From assembly GCF_030269605.1 (NCBI RefSeq), contig NZ_BSTQ01000005.1, positions 276,192-340,191 on the forward strand: a stretch of DNA of 64,000 nucleotides. Reading direction: 5' to 3'. Positions 33,634 through 44,444 of the stretch are shown one piece after another (the stretch's first letter is position 1; every line of letters begins with the position of its first letter). The stretch comes from Lentzea sp. NBRC 105346. GTDB taxonomy: Bacteria; Actinomycetota; Actinomycetes; Mycobacteriales; Pseudonocardiaceae. The notes beneath the pieces were generated by a model. It was not told where the DNA came from, did not search any database, and saw only the letters and a list, made by a program, of their open reading frames with translations. The translations under genes were made by a program, and so were the position numbers.

Positions 33634-34035
33634 CTAGGCCGCCGCGATCTCGTCGACAAGGCCGCGCACGCGCCGTTCGATCTCGTCGCGAATCGGCCGG
33701 ACCGCCTCAACGCCCTGACCGGCCGGGTCTTCCAGCGTCCAGTCCAGGTACCGCTTGCCGGGGAAGAACGGGCAGGCGTCGCCGCATCCCATCGTGATGA
33801 CGACGTCCGAGGCCTGCACCGCGTCCATGGTCAGGACCTTGGGCGTCTCCTGGGAGATGTCGATCCCGACTTCCTTCATGGCCTGCACGACGGACGGGTT
33901 GACCGTGTCAGCCGGTGCCGAGCCCGCGGAGCGGACCTCTACGCGATCCCCGGCGAGGTGGGTCAGGAAGGCGGCGGCCATCTGGGAACGGCCGGCGTTG
34001 TGCACGCAGACGAACAGCACGGACGGACGGCTCAC
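33634..34035 (-). CDS. arsC: Arsenate reductase, low-molecular-weight phosphatase type
   Basis: 133 aa from GTG 34035 (GTGA overlap with the aquaporin stop). Reduces arsenate to arsenite. The phosphatase-type P-loop with nucleophile Cys is VCVHNAGRSQMAAAF (CX5R) at about 9-23; MGCGDACPFFPGKRYLDWTL carries the second cysteines and the family Asp. Third gene of arsR-aqpS-arsC. Confidence 0.95.
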   Translation of the reverse strand: MSRPSVLFVCVHNAGRSQMAAAFLTHLAGDRVEVRSAGSAPADTVNPSVVQAMKEVGIDISQETPKVLTMDAVQASDVVITMGCGDACPFFPGKRYLDWTLEDPAGQGVEAVRPIRDEIERRVRGLVDEIAAA

Positions 34036-34724
34036 GGCGTTGGCTCCTTGGAACGTGACGGGGCTGGACTGCTGAACACGACAACGACGACCAGCAGGCC
34101 GACGACGCCGCCGAGGAGTTGAGCGGCGATGAACGGGGCCACCGAGGTCGGCGCGATCCCGGCGAAGGTGTCCGTGAACGCCCTGCCGATCGTCACCGCC
34201 GGGTTGGCGAACGACGTCGAGGACGTGAACCAATAGGCCGAGCCGATGAAGGCCGCAACAGCCATCGGCACCAGGTGATCCTTACCGGACCGCAGCAGGC
34301 CGAAGATCAGAGCGACGAGGCCCGCCGTGGCCACCACCTCACCGAGGAGAAGGTTCCCGGCGTCACGGTTGTGAGTGGACCAGGTAACGAGCGGTTCGGC
34401 GAACATCGCGTTGGCCACGACCGCACCGGCGATCGCACCGGCCGTCTGCGCGAGCACGTAGGCGCCGGCCTCTTTGGCCGGGGGACGGTTCGCGAACCAG
34501 GCGACGAACGTGACGACCGGGTTGAAGTGCGCGCCCGAGATCGGGCCGAACAACGCGATCAGCACACCGAGGCCGAACACCGTGGCCAACGAGTTGGCGA
34601 GCAGCTGCACGCCGACGTCGTGGGACAGCTTCGCGGCTTGAATCCCGGAACCTACGACCACGGCCACGAGTGCGGCGGTTCCGAGCGCTTCAGCAGCCGC
34701 CCGCCGCCGGAGCGAGCCGGTCAT
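34032..34724 (-). CDS. aqpS: MIP/aquaglyceroporin (arsenite channel type)
   Basis: 230 aa from ATG 34724, overlapping the arsR stop (ATGA, 34721-34724). Six hydrophobic helices and two re-entrant loops with NPA-type boxes GAHFNPVVTF (NPV) and SFANPAVTIG (NPA). In an ars operon with no arsB or acr3, the channel is expected to let arsenite flow out after ArsC action, as proposed for AqpS of Sinorhizobium. Confidence 0.9.
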   Translation of the reverse strand: MTGSLRRRAAAEALGTAALVAVVVGSGIQAAKLSHDVGVQLLANSLATVFGLGVLIALFGPISGAHFNPVVTFVAWFANRPPAKEAGAYVLAQTAGAIAGAVVANAMFAEPLVTWSTHNRDAGNLLLGEVVATAGLVALIFGLLRSGKDHLVPMAVAAFIGSAYWFTSSTSFANPAVTIGRAFTDTFAGIAPTSVAPFIAAQLLGGVVGLLVVVVVFSSPAPSRSKEPTP

Positions 34725-35077
34725 GCGTTCACGGGGGTGCGCAGGAACGCGGCCAGCCGGTCGAGCGCGGCGGGCAGCGCCCAGTAGTAGACCCATGTCC
34801 CACGTCGTTCGCAGTCCACGAGCCCGGCTTGCCGCAGCAGCTTGAGGTGGTGGGAGATCGTCGGCTGGGCCAACTCGAAGGCCGGTGTCAGCTCACAGAC
34901 GCAGACCTCGCCGCCCTCACGAGACGCGATCATCGAGAGCAGCCGCAACCGCACCGGGTCACCAAGAGCCTTGAACACGACAGCCAGCTCGACGGCCTGT
35001 TCGGCGTCCAGCGGCGCAGCCGCGACGCTGCCGCAACAGCCGTCCGGCTGCACGATCTCCAGCTTTTGATTCGACAC
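34721..35077 (-). CDS. arsR: ArsR-family arsenic-responsive repressor
   Basis: 118 aa winged-helix repressor, first gene of the ars operon. DNA-binding helix ELAQPTISHHLKLLRQAGLV at about 68-87. Metal-sensing cysteines are expected in EVCVCELTPAF (CxC) at about 57-61, and an extra N-terminal pair DGCCGSV at 12-15. Divergent from arsM with 78 bp between, containing a candidate operator (35115-35138). Confidence 0.95.
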   Translation of the reverse strand: MSNQKLEIVQPDGCCGSVAAAPLDAEQAVELAVVFKALGDPVRLRLLSMIASREGGEVCVCELTPAFELAQPTISHHLKLLRQAGLVDCERRGTWVYYWALPAALDRLAAFLRTPVNA

Positions 35078-35114
35078 TCTTCTATCTTGACGTTCTTCGA
35101 ATCAAGGCGCAAGG

Positions 35115-35138
35115 TTGCATCGACAGACATCGATACAA
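35115..35138. promoter_or_regulatory. Candidate ArsR operator
   Basis: Inverted repeat TTGCATCGA-CAGACA-TCGATACAA (8 of 9 positions match) in the arsR/arsM divergent gap, 18 bp before the arsM start. Confidence 0.6.
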
Positions 35139-35155
35139 CGATTTGAGGGGCAGAG

Positions 35156-35965
35156 ATGAGCGAGTCGTCTACGAACCTGCGCGAGGTCGTCCGCCAGCGC
35201 TACGCCGCGGCAGCCGTGAAGGTCACCGACGGCGGCACGGCGTGTTGCGGACCTCAGCCGATCGAGACCGACGAGAACTTCGGCTCGACCCTCTACGCCG
35301 CCGACGACCGCGACGCACTGCCGGCCGAAGCCGTCGCCGCCTCACTCGGGTGCGGCAACCCGACCGCCGTCGCCGAGCTGAACGAAGGCGAACGCGTCCT
35401 GGACCTGGGCTCCGGTGGCGGGATCGACGTCCTGTTGTCCGCGCGCCGAGTCGGTCCGACCGGCAAGGCCTACGGCCTGGACATGACGGAGGAGATGCTG
35501 GCTCTCGCGTTGGCCAACACGGCCAGGGCAGGAGCGACCAACGTCGAGTTCCTGAAGGGCAACATCGAGGCAATCCCGTTGCCTGCCAACACAATTGACG
35601 TCGTGATCTCCAACTGCGTGATCAACCTGTCCACTGACAAGTCCGCCGTGTTCGCCGAGACGTTCCGCGTTCTCAAGCCTGGTGGGCGCATCGGCGTCTC
35701 CGACGTCGTGTCCAACGACGACCTCACGGCCGAGCAGCGAGCCAAGCGCGGCAGCCATGTCGGGTGCATTGCCGGGGCGCTCTCGTTCGCCGAGTACCGG
35801 GAAGGCCTTGAAGCCGCGGGCTTCGCCAACGTGGAGATCACGCCGACCCACGAGGTCGCCGACGGGATGCACTCCGCGATCGTGCGAGCGGTCAAGCCGG
35901 CCGATGTTGCCGAGGGCACGGTTTCCCTGCCGTTGGCGGAAGGTACGTCAGGCTGCTGCGCTTAA
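35156..35965 (+). CDS. arsM: Arsenite S-adenosylmethionine methyltransferase
   Basis: 269 aa. Methylates As(III) to volatile or less toxic forms. SAM motif VLDLGSGGGIDVLLSA at about 80-95. The arsenite-binding cysteines of the family are visible: Cys30-31 in TACCGP, SNCVINLS, and VGCIAG; a C-terminal GCCA adds a second pair. ATG 35156 follows GAGGGGCAG. Divergent from arsR, so both can answer arsenic through one operator. Confidence 0.94.
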   Translation: MSESSTNLREVVRQRYAAAAVKVTDGGTACCGPQPIETDENFGSTLYAADDRDALPAEAVAASLGCGNPTAVAELNEGERVLDLGSGGGIDVLLSARRVGPTGKAYGLDMTEEMLALALANTARAGATNVEFLKGNIEAIPLPANTIDVVISNCVINLSTDKSAVFAETFRVLKPGGRIGVSDVVSNDDLTAEQRAKRGSHVGCIAGALSFAEYREGLEAAGFANVEITPTHEVADGMHSAIVRAVKPADVAEGTVSLPLAEGTSGCCA

Positions 35966-35976
35966 CACCACGAACA

Positions 35977-36024
35977 GATCTGCGCTGGTGAAGACCTGTT
36001 TCAGGTCTACAACCAGCGCAGATC
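35977..36024. terminator. Bidirectional terminator between arsM and ddaH
   Basis: 13-bp stem GATCTGCGCTGGT / ACCAGCGCAGATC with an inner 7-bp stem AGACCTG/CAGGTCT and a TTT loop, lying between the ends of two convergent genes. Confidence 0.75.
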
Positions 36025-36045
36025 AGGTGACTGCGTGGGCGAGGT

Positions 36046-36936
36046 CTAACCGCGCAGTTCCATCGTGCAGCACTTGGGACCGCCGCCGGACTTGCGGAGC
36101 TCCGAGATGTCCACGAGGACGGGCTCGAAGCCGCGCATCGCGACCTGCTCGGCCAGGTGCGTGGCCTCGACGGGCATGACCACGTGCTTGCCGTCGGACA
36201 CGGCGTTGAGGCCGAGGCAGACGGCGTCGTCGTCGTTGGCGATGACGGCGTCCGGGAACAGGCGGCGCAGCACCTGCTGCGAGCCCGGCGAGAAGGCCTC
36301 GGGGTAGTAGGCCACCAGCGGGCGCTCCGACTGGTCGTCGAGCATGAACAGCGCCACGTCGAGGTGGTAGAAGCGCGGGTCGACCAGCTGCAGCGACACG
36401 ACCGGGACGCCGAGGACCTCCTGGGCCTCGCCGTGCGCGTGCGGGTCGGTGCGGAAGCCCGTGCCGGCCAGCAGGAGCTGGCCCGTCCACGTGAAGTCGC
36501 CCTCGGCCTCGTTCACGGCCGTCGGCATCACGACGGACTTGTAGCCCGACGAGAGGAACCAGCGGCGGTAGTGGTCGGCCTCGGCCGCGCGCTGCTCGGC
36601 GCGGAAGCGGGAGCCGAGGACGCGGCCGTCGATGACGGTGCCCGAGTTGGCCGCGAAGACCATGTCCGGCAGGCCCGGCTCGGGGGTGATCGTCGAGACC
36701 TCGTGACCGAGGCGCTCGTACGTCTCCTTCAAAGCCGTCCACTGCTCCATCGCCAGCTCGGTCGACACCGGCTGCGAGGGATCCATCCACGGGTTGATCG
36801 CGTACTCGACGGTGAAGTACCGCGGCGGGCACATGAGGTACCGGCGCGTGGTCGCGACGCGCGCGGGCGCGAACGGGGTCGCGATGTCGAGCGTGATCGG
36901 CTCGTCCGCGGGCCCGAAGATGGATACCGAGGTCAT
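36046..36936 (-). CDS. ddaH: Dimethylarginine dimethylaminohydrolase-like amidinotransferase-family enzyme
   Basis: 296 aa from ATG 36936 (MTSVSIFGPADEPITLD); ATG 36966 is a possible longer start. Pentein fold: MCPPRYFTVEYAINPWM, LPDMVFAANSG, EGDFTWTGQLLL, PRFYHLDVALFML with the catalytic His, and SGGGPKCCTMELRG with the catalytic Cys near the C-terminus. It is divergent from an AsnC-type regulator, as in the mycobacterial Rv2323c/Rv2324 pair. Likely hydrolyses a methylated or free guanidine compound (arginine/ornithine metabolism). Confidence 0.85.
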   Translation of the reverse strand: MTSVSIFGPADEPITLDIATPFAPARVATTRRYLMCPPRYFTVEYAINPWMDPSQPVSTELAMEQWTALKETYERLGHEVSTITPEPGLPDMVFAANSGTVIDGRVLGSRFRAEQRAAEADHYRRWFLSSGYKSVVMPTAVNEAEGDFTWTGQLLLAGTGFRTDPHAHGEAQEVLGVPVVSLQLVDPRFYHLDVALFMLDDQSERPLVAYYPEAFSPGSQQVLRRLFPDAVIANDDDAVCLGLNAVSDGKHVVMPVEATHLAEQVAMRGFEPVLVDISELRKSGGGPKCCTMELRG

Positions 36937-37002
36937 GGATCGAAATGTAGATGTAGCAACGACCATCGCTCAACGCCGCGACATTGCGTGTTTTGGTGCA
37001 GA

Positions 37003-37452
37003 ATGTTGCGTGTGGACACCATCGACCATCGAATCATTTCGTGCCTGATGTCCAACGCCCGATCGAGCTACGCGGAGATCGGCAAGGAGGTCGGGTTGTC
37101 GGCGCCGGCGGTGAAGCGTCGCGTGGACAAACTGCTGGACAACGGGGTGTTACGCGGCTTCACGGCGGTCGTCGACCCGGAGGCGCTCGGGTGGGGCACG
37201 GAGGCCTTCGTCGAGGTGCACTGCCGGGGCAACGTCGCGCCGCACGACATCCAGCAGCGACTGGAGGCGATGGCCGAGGTCAGGGCCGCCTACACGGTGT
37301 CCGGCGCGGCCGACGCCATCGTTCACCTGCGGGCCGCCGACATCCATCACCTGGAGAGCGCGCTGGAGCGGCTGCGCGGCGTCGAGATCATCGACCGCAC
37401 GGTGTCGACGGTCGTGCTGTCCCGGCTCCTGGACCGGCCGCCCGCTCCGTAA
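37003..37452 (+). CDS. Lrp/AsnC-family regulator
   Basis: 149 aa from ATG 37003; no clear ribosome site, so leaderless translation is possible. HTH at about 20-45 (SSYAEIGKEVGLSAPAVKRRVDKL), then the RAM ligand domain (WGTEAFVEVHCRGNVAPHDI ... YTVSGAADAIVHLRAADI). Divergent from ddaH; probably controls it in response to an amino acid. Direct repeats ACATTGCGTG / AATGTTGCGTG just ahead of the gene may be its binding sites. Confidence 0.9.
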   Translation: MLRVDTIDHRIISCLMSNARSSYAEIGKEVGLSAPAVKRRVDKLLDNGVLRGFTAVVDPEALGWGTEAFVEVHCRGNVAPHDIQQRLEAMAEVRAAYTVSGAADAIVHLRAADIHHLESALERLRGVEIIDRTVSTVVLSRLLDRPPAP

Positions 37453-37462
37453 GGTGCAGTCC

Positions 37463-38197
37463 ATGCTGGACATCCGCGACCGCGTTGCCGTCATCACGCT
37501 GAACGACCCCGAGCGCCGCAACGCGCTGACGCTGGACCTGTCCCGGCAGCTGCAGGACGCGGTCGAGCACTGCGAGCAGAACGAGGACGTGCACGCCGTG
37601 ATCATCACGGGCGCGCCGCCCGCGTTCTGCGCCGGCGCCGACCTGACGCAGCTCGGCGAGGCCAAGGCCGAGGGCCTGCGCAAGATCTACGCGGGCTTCC
37701 TCGCCGTGGCGAACTGTGCACTCCCCACAATCGCGGCCGTCAACGGCGCCGCGGTGGGCGCCGGGCTCAACCTCGCGCTGGCGTGTGACGTCCGCATCGC
37801 GGGACCGAAGGCCCGGTTCGACGCGCGCTTCCTCCAGCTCGGCATCCACCCCGGCGGCGGCATGACGTGGATGCTGCAACGGATCGCCGGCCCGCAGACC
37901 GCGACCGCGATGACCTTGCTCGGCCGCATCCTCGATGCCGACGAGGCCGTCCGGGTGGGTCTGGCATACGAGAAGGCCGAGGATCCACTGTCGGTGGCAC
38001 GGCAGCTGGCCAGCGCGTCCGCCGAGGCGCCGAGGGCACTCGTGCGGACCATCAAGCAGACGATGCGGGTGACCGATGTTCTGGACGACCACGCGACGGC
38101 CGTGGAGACGGAACTCGTCCCCCAGGTGGCCTCGATCGACACTCCGGAGTTCGCTGCCAGGCTGGCAGCGATGAAGGCGAAGATCAGCGGGCGATAG
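37463..38197 (+). CDS. Crotonase-fold (enoyl-CoA hydratase/isomerase family) protein
   Basis: 244 aa from ATG 37463 (AAGGTG upstream; GTG 37454 also in frame). Crotonase landmarks: VITGAPPAFCAGADLTQLGE, NGAAVGAGLNLALACDVRIA, RFLQLGIHPGGGMTWML. Both catalytic glutamates of classical hydratases are absent: the GGGxELA position is GAGLNLA (Asn) and the PEI position is RFL. It may be a hydrolase, isomerase or non-enzymatic acyl-CoA binder. Starts 10 bp after the AsnC gene. Confidence 0.85.
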   Translation: MLDIRDRVAVITLNDPERRNALTLDLSRQLQDAVEHCEQNEDVHAVIITGAPPAFCAGADLTQLGEAKAEGLRKIYAGFLAVANCALPTIAAVNGAAVGAGLNLALACDVRIAGPKARFDARFLQLGIHPGGGMTWMLQRIAGPQTATAMTLLGRILDADEAVRVGLAYEKAEDPLSVARQLASASAEAPRALVRTIKQTMRVTDVLDDHATAVETELVPQVASIDTPEFAARLAAMKAKISGR

Positions 38198-38206
38198 GTG
38201 TAACCT

Positions 38207-38223
38207 GAAGTAACAGTTACTTC
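38207..38223. promoter_or_regulatory. 17-bp inverted repeat ahead of korAB
   Basis: GAAGTAAC-A-GTTACTTC, perfect 8-bp arms, immediately followed by TAGTCT (-10-like). It lies 10 bp after the crotonase stop and 200 bp before korA; a regulator site is likely but the factor is unknown. Confidence 0.5.
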
Positions 38224-38423
38224 TAGTCTGGCGATGGCCTGTGATGTGAGCCGCATTCGGACGTCGTCAGCTAATGCTGTGCTTACCGTCGAGTTAAGGC
38301 GGAGGTGCTGGTTTGGGACGGATCGTCCCGCCTACTGATACAAGTGCGGACCCGCACACAACCCGGACGACTACCCTCGCGAGTGTGTAGATGCCACCCG
38401 TGAAGAGAGGGATTGGCCAAGGA

Positions 38424-40258
<1,835 letters not shown>

Positions 40259-40262
<4 letters not shown>

Positions 40263-41311
40263 CGGCCATCGATCTCGGTCTGCCGGGGCTGAGTGGTGTC
40301 CCGACCACCGACGAGAAGCAGACCGCCAAGGACTACAAGTCCGACCAGGAAGTGCGCTGGTGCCCCGGCTGCGGTGACTACGTGGTGCTCAACGCCGTGC
40401 AGTCGTTCCTGCCGTCACTCGGCCTCAAGCGCGAGAACATCGTGTTCGTGTCGGGCATCGGGTGCTCGTCCCGGTTCCCGTACTACATGAACACCTACGG
40501 GATGCACTCCATCCACGGCCGTGCCCCGGCCATCGCGACCGGCCTGGCCGTGGCGCGACCGGACCTCTCGGTGTGGGTGGTGACCGGTGACGGCGACGCG
40601 CTGTCCATCGGCGGCAACCACCTGATCCACACGTTGCGGCGCAACGTGAACCTCAAGATCCTGCTGTTCAACAACCGGATCTACGGCCTCACCAAGGGCC
40701 AGTACTCGCCCACCTCCGAGGAGGGCAAGGTCACCAAGTCCACGCCCGCCGGCTCGCTGGACCACCCGTTCAACCCGGTGTCGCTGGCGCTGGGCGCGGA
40801 GGCCTCGTTCGTCGGACGTGCGGTCGACTCCGACCGCGCCGGGCTCACCGAGGTGCTGCGGCAGGCGGCCGAGCACCGCGGTTCGGCGCTGGTCGAGATC
40901 TACCAGAACTGCCCGATCTTCAACGACGGCGCGTTCGACGTCCTCAAGGACGCCGACGAGGCCTCGCGCCGGATCATCAACGTCGTCGACGGCCAACCGA
41001 TCAAGTTCGGGCGCGAGGGCGAGTACGCCGTCGTGCGCGACGGCTTCGGCCTGACCGTGGCAAAGACCGCCGACGTGGTCGAGGAGGACGTCGTCGTGCA
41101 CGACGCCTCGGACCTCAACCTGGCGTTCGCGCTGTCGCGGCTGTCGACGCAGGACCTGGAGCACACGGTCACCGGCGTGTTCCGCAACACGCAGCGCGCC
41201 ACCTACGACGACTCCGCCCGCGCGCAGGTCGCCGAGGCCGTGGCGGCCAAGCCGGCCGACCTCGGTGCCCTCCTGCGCGGCAAGGACACCTGGACCGTCG
41301 CCGGCGAGTAG
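40259..41311 (+). CDS. korB: 2-oxoglutarate:ferredoxin oxidoreductase, beta subunit
   Basis: 350 aa; ATG overlaps the korA stop (40259-40262). Thiamine diphosphate-binding subunit with WCPGCGDYVVLNAVQSFLP, the TPP motif VTGDGDALSIGGNHLIHTL and LFNNRIYGLTKGQYSPTS. The CPGC motif and further Cys (GIGCSSRF, YQNCPIF) carry the [4Fe-4S] cluster. Followed by the hairpin at 41321-41371. Confidence 0.96.
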
Positions 41312-41320
41312 CCAGTAGTG

Positions 41321-41371
41321 CCGTTATGGCCACCTTGACGGACCTGAGGTCCGTCAAGGTGGCCATAACGG
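41321..41371 (+). terminator. Terminator of korAB, 23-bp perfect stem
   Basis: Arms 41321-41343 and 41349-41371 are perfectly complementary with a 5-nt loop CTGAG; the plus strand then reads TTTTGG. It also lies at the end of the convergent sunset-domain gene, so it may act both ways. Confidence 0.9.
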
Positions 41372-41377
41372 TTTTGG

Positions 41378-43381
41378 TCAGGGGGCGGGGCGGAAGCCCG
41401 CCTTCTGGGCGTCCGCGACCGTGCGGAACCAGACGTCGGCGCGGGTCTCGGTGAAGTTCGCGGACTCGTTCGTGTAGTACCGGCGCCCGGTCAGGGTCGC
41501 CTTGACGGCGAAGTCCTCGGCCGGGGCGTGACCGTCGGACCGGGGCAGCACCGAGCCGGGCCCGAACGGGGACCGCGGGTTGAACCCCTCGGGCTGCTGG
41601 TACCGGGTGGTCGGCGTGCCGTTGCCACCGGTGGACGGACTGAATCCCACGGGACGCGGACGTGTCGGCCGGACGGGCGCCGGCGTGGGAGCCGGCTGGG
41701 GTGCCGGCGCGGGCGTCTGGAACGGCCGGGGCGGCGTGGAGCGGCGCGCCTCGCGGATCGGCAGACCGGCCGAGGTCTCGCGGCGCGGCAGGTCCGTCTC
41801 CGGGGGCGCGGGCTCGGCGGCCTGCTCGCTCAGCGGCGGGCCGGGCACGAACGTCGGGACGAACGGCTGGTCCTGCGACGCCGGGGGCTCCGGGCGCTTG
41901 GTCTCGGTGAGGGGCGGCCCGTCGTCGGCTTCGAGGATGGGCTCGAACAGCGAGCGCGGGCGTTCCACGACCGGCTGCTGCGGCTCGGCTTGCTGCGGAA
42001 CGGGCTCGGCCGGCGTGCGCTTCGGCAGCGGGGCGGGCTTGGTTCCGTTGGAGAGCTTCACGGCGTCGGCGTCAGCGTCGACCGGGGTGACCGCGGCGAA
42101 CGGGTCGAAGGCCGTCTTGGTGACCGGTTCGTCGGTGTCCGAGAAGGGCTCGTAGGTCGACTTGGCGAACGGGTCGAACGCGGGCTGCTCGGCGGCGACG
42201 GGTTCCGGCTCGGGCCGGGGTTCCGGCTCGGGGAACACCACCACCTGCGGCTGGGCGAACCCGGCCTGCGGCTCGGGTTCAGGCTCCGGCTCGGGGAACA
42301 CCTGCTGCGGCTCGGGCTCGGCAAAGGCCTGCGGCTCGGGCTCGGCAAAGGCCTGCGGCTCGGGCTCGGCGAACGTCTGCGGCTCAGGCTCAGGCTCAGG
42401 CTCAGGCTCGACGAGGCCCCGCGGCTCAGGCTCGGCGAACACGATCCGCGGCTCGGTGAAGACGTCCTGCGGGTCGGGCTCAGCGGATTCCTCCGCGGCA
42501 ACCGGCTCCTGTTCGGTCTCCTCAACCGGCCGGTACGCCGCACCGGGCCGCCAGCCCTGCGGTTCGACCACGGGAGCCTGGACGAGCGTCTGCTCGGCCG
42601 GAGACTCCTCTGGCACGACCGGCTCTTGGATCACGGTCTGCTCGACAGGCGCGACAGCGGCCTGGATCAGGGTCTGCTCGGACTCGGAGAGGTCGGGCTC
42701 GACCTCGGCCCGCGAGACCTGCGCGTGAAACTCGTCGAGCCGCGACTGCTCGTCGGCGTCCAGTTGAGGCTCGGCGGGCCGCATGTAGGTGGTGCGCTCG
42801 TCGCCACCGGACAGCCGGTTCGCGATCTGGTCCTGCAGGCCGGCGTACTCGCCGGTGAGGTCGTTCTCGGGCCAGTGGTCCTCGGCGGAGGGCTCGTCCT
42901 CCTGCTCGGCGGCCTCGTCGAGGAACGTCTCCTGTTCCTGCTCCTGCTCGGCCCACACCTCGCGGGGCTGGTAGATGAAGTCGTCGGCGGGCTGGTCGAC
43001 CTCGGCGGGAGCCATCGGCTCGTGGTCGACGGGCGCGACCTCGGCGGTGGGCACGAACGCGGGCACGACGCGGGGCTGTTCCTCAACGGGGGTGAGGCGC
43101 TCGTGCAGCGAACGGGGCCGATCCTCCTCGAGCTCCTCAACGCGCGGCGACGAGACCAGCACCTCGTCCGCCAACGACGGAGCCGGTTCCCAATCATCGA
43201 CAATGAAGTCGTCAGCGGGAGCCGCCACGACCGGCGCGGGCGCCGACCGAGCCTGAAGAAGTTGATCTTCGAGGTGAGCGACCTGCTTGCGGACCGGCCG
43301 GACCAGAATCACCCAGGTCAGCAGCACACCGGTCACGAACGCAAGCAGACTCCACAGCCAGACCTGCCCGAAGATCGACAC
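41378..43381 (-). CDS. Membrane-anchored Glu/Pro-rich protein with C-terminal sunset domain
   Basis: 667 aa from GTG 43381, picked for the AGAAGGGG ribosome site and because it places the membrane helix ([20 protein letters not shown], about 2-25) at the N-terminus. A coiled-coil-like stretch follows ([17 protein letters not shown]), then roughly 550 residues of disordered, acidic, proline-rich sequence with tandem EPEPQAFA repeats at about 340-380. The end, [20 protein letters not shown] and [16 protein letters not shown], matches the sunset domain of other actinobacterial membrane proteins. Function unknown. Confidence 0.8.
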   Translation of the reverse strand: MSIFGQVWLWSLLAFVTGVLLTWVILVRPVRKQVAHLEDQLLQARSAPAPVVAAPADDFIVDDWEPAPSLADEVLVSSPRVEELEEDRPRSLHERLTPVEEQPRVVPAFVPTAEVAPVDHEPMAPAEVDQPADDFIYQPREVWAEQEQEQETFLDEAAEQEDEPSAEDHWPENDLTGEYAGLQDQIANRLSGGDERTTYMRPAEPQLDADEQSRLDEFHAQVSRAEVEPDLSESEQTLIQAAVAPVEQTVIQEPVVPEESPAEQTLVQAPVVEPQGWRPGAAYRPVEETEQEPVAAEESAEPDPQDVFTEPRIVFAEPEPRGLVEPEPEPEPEPQTFAEPEPQAFAEPEPQAFAEPEPQQVFPEPEPEPEPQAGFAQPQVVVFPEPEPRPEPEPVAAEQPAFDPFAKSTYEPFSDTDEPVTKTAFDPFAAVTPVDADADAVKLSNGTKPAPLPKRTPAEPVPQQAEPQQPVVERPRSLFEPILEADDGPPLTETKRPEPPASQDQPFVPTFVPGPPLSEQAAEPAPPETDLPRRETSAGLPIREARRSTPPRPFQTPAPAPQPAPTPAPVRPTRPRPVGFSPSTGGNGTPTTRYQQPEGFNPRSPFGPGSVLPRSDGHAPAEDFAVKATLTGRRYYTNESANFTETRADVWFRTVADAQKAGFRPAP

Positions 43382-43526
43382 GGGTAAGCCCCTTCTATAA
43401 CCCCACCCCGACTCGCTCACCCAGAAGTGTGAGCGCGCCCAAAACTACAGTGCCGGTTCCGATGCTGCGTCACCACGCCTTCCGGTGCAAACTCCCAGGC
43501 CAAACGGCGGCGTAGAGTCGCCATAT

Positions 43527-44444
43527 GTGCCCCCTCTGACCAACTCGACGGCGACCTCGGCAGATATTCACACCCGGCGAGGTGTCGCCTACGGAGCAGG
43601 CGCCTACATCCTCTGGGGCTTGGTGCCCGCCTACTGGCCACTCCTGGTGCCCGCCGGAGCCGCCGAGATCCTGGCGCACCGCATCGCGTGGTCCCTGGTC
43701 CTCATGGCCATCGTCACCACGGCCTTACGAGGCTGGCGGCCGCTGCGGACGTTATCCCGCAAAGGCTGGTTGATGGTCACCGCCGCGAGCGTGCTGGTAG
43801 CGGCGAACTGGGGCACCTACATCTACGCGGTCAACTCGCAGCATGTCGTGGAGGCCGCGCTCGGCTACTTCATCAATCCGCTGGTCAGCGTCGTCCTGGG
43901 CGTCGTGGTGCTGCGCGAGCGGCTCAGGAAGACGCAAACGGTCGCAATCGGCATCGCGGTGCTGGCCGTGGTCGTGCTGACCGTGGACTACGGCAGGCTG
44001 CCGTGGATCTCGCTGGTGGTGGCGTGTTCGTTCGGCCTCTACGGCTTGATCAAGAAGACGGTGCCACTGGACTCCGCGACGAGCCTGACGGCGGAGAGCA
44101 TGATCCTCGGCCCGATCGCGATCGCCTACCTGTTCACGTTGAGTGCCAACACCTTCACCGGCCACGGGGTGGGGCACGCCCTGTTGCTGGCATCGACCGG
44201 CGTGGTCACAGCGGTACCGCTGCTGCTGTTCGGCGCGGGCGCCAGGCGGGTGCCGCTGGCGACCATGGGGATGCTGCAGTACCTGGCGCCGATCCTGCAG
44301 TTCGCGTGGGGCGTGTTCGTGATGCACGAGCCGATGCCGGCAAGCAGGTGGATCGGCTTCGGCCTGGTGTGGCTGGCCCTGCTGGTGTTCACACTCGACG
44401 CCGTGCGCAACAGCCGGCGACGGCTGCTGGCACCGGTCGAATAA
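43527..44444 (+). CDS. rarD: EamA-family transporter RarD
   Basis: 305 aa from GTG 43527; the -10-like TAGAGT lies 8 bp upstream, so the message may be leaderless. Ten transmembrane helices in two EamA repeats; the RarD start GVAYGAGAYILWGLVPAYWP and HRIAWSLVLMAIVTTALRG are typical. Substrate not known (chloramphenicol sensitivity in the E. coli relative). Confidence 0.88.
   Translation: MPPLTNSTATSADIHTRRGVAYGAGAYILWGLVPAYWPLLVPAGAAEILAHRIAWSLVLMAIVTTALRGWRPLRTLSRKGWLMVTAASVLVAANWGTYIYAVNSQHVVEAALGYFINPLVSVVLGVVVLRERLRKTQTVAIGIAVLAVVVLTVDYGRLPWISLVVACSFGLYGLIKKTVPLDSATSLTAESMILGPIAIAYLFTLSANTFTGHGVGHALLLASTGVVTAVPLLLFGAGARRVPLATMGMLQYLAPILQFAWGVFVMHEPMPASRWIGFGLVWLALLVFTLDAVRNSRRRLLAPVE

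Noticed and set aside
42162..42728. Gly/Ser-rich antisense ORFs in the Glu/Pro-rich gene
   Set aside because: They arise from the repeated GAG/CCG codons read in reverse; no start signals.
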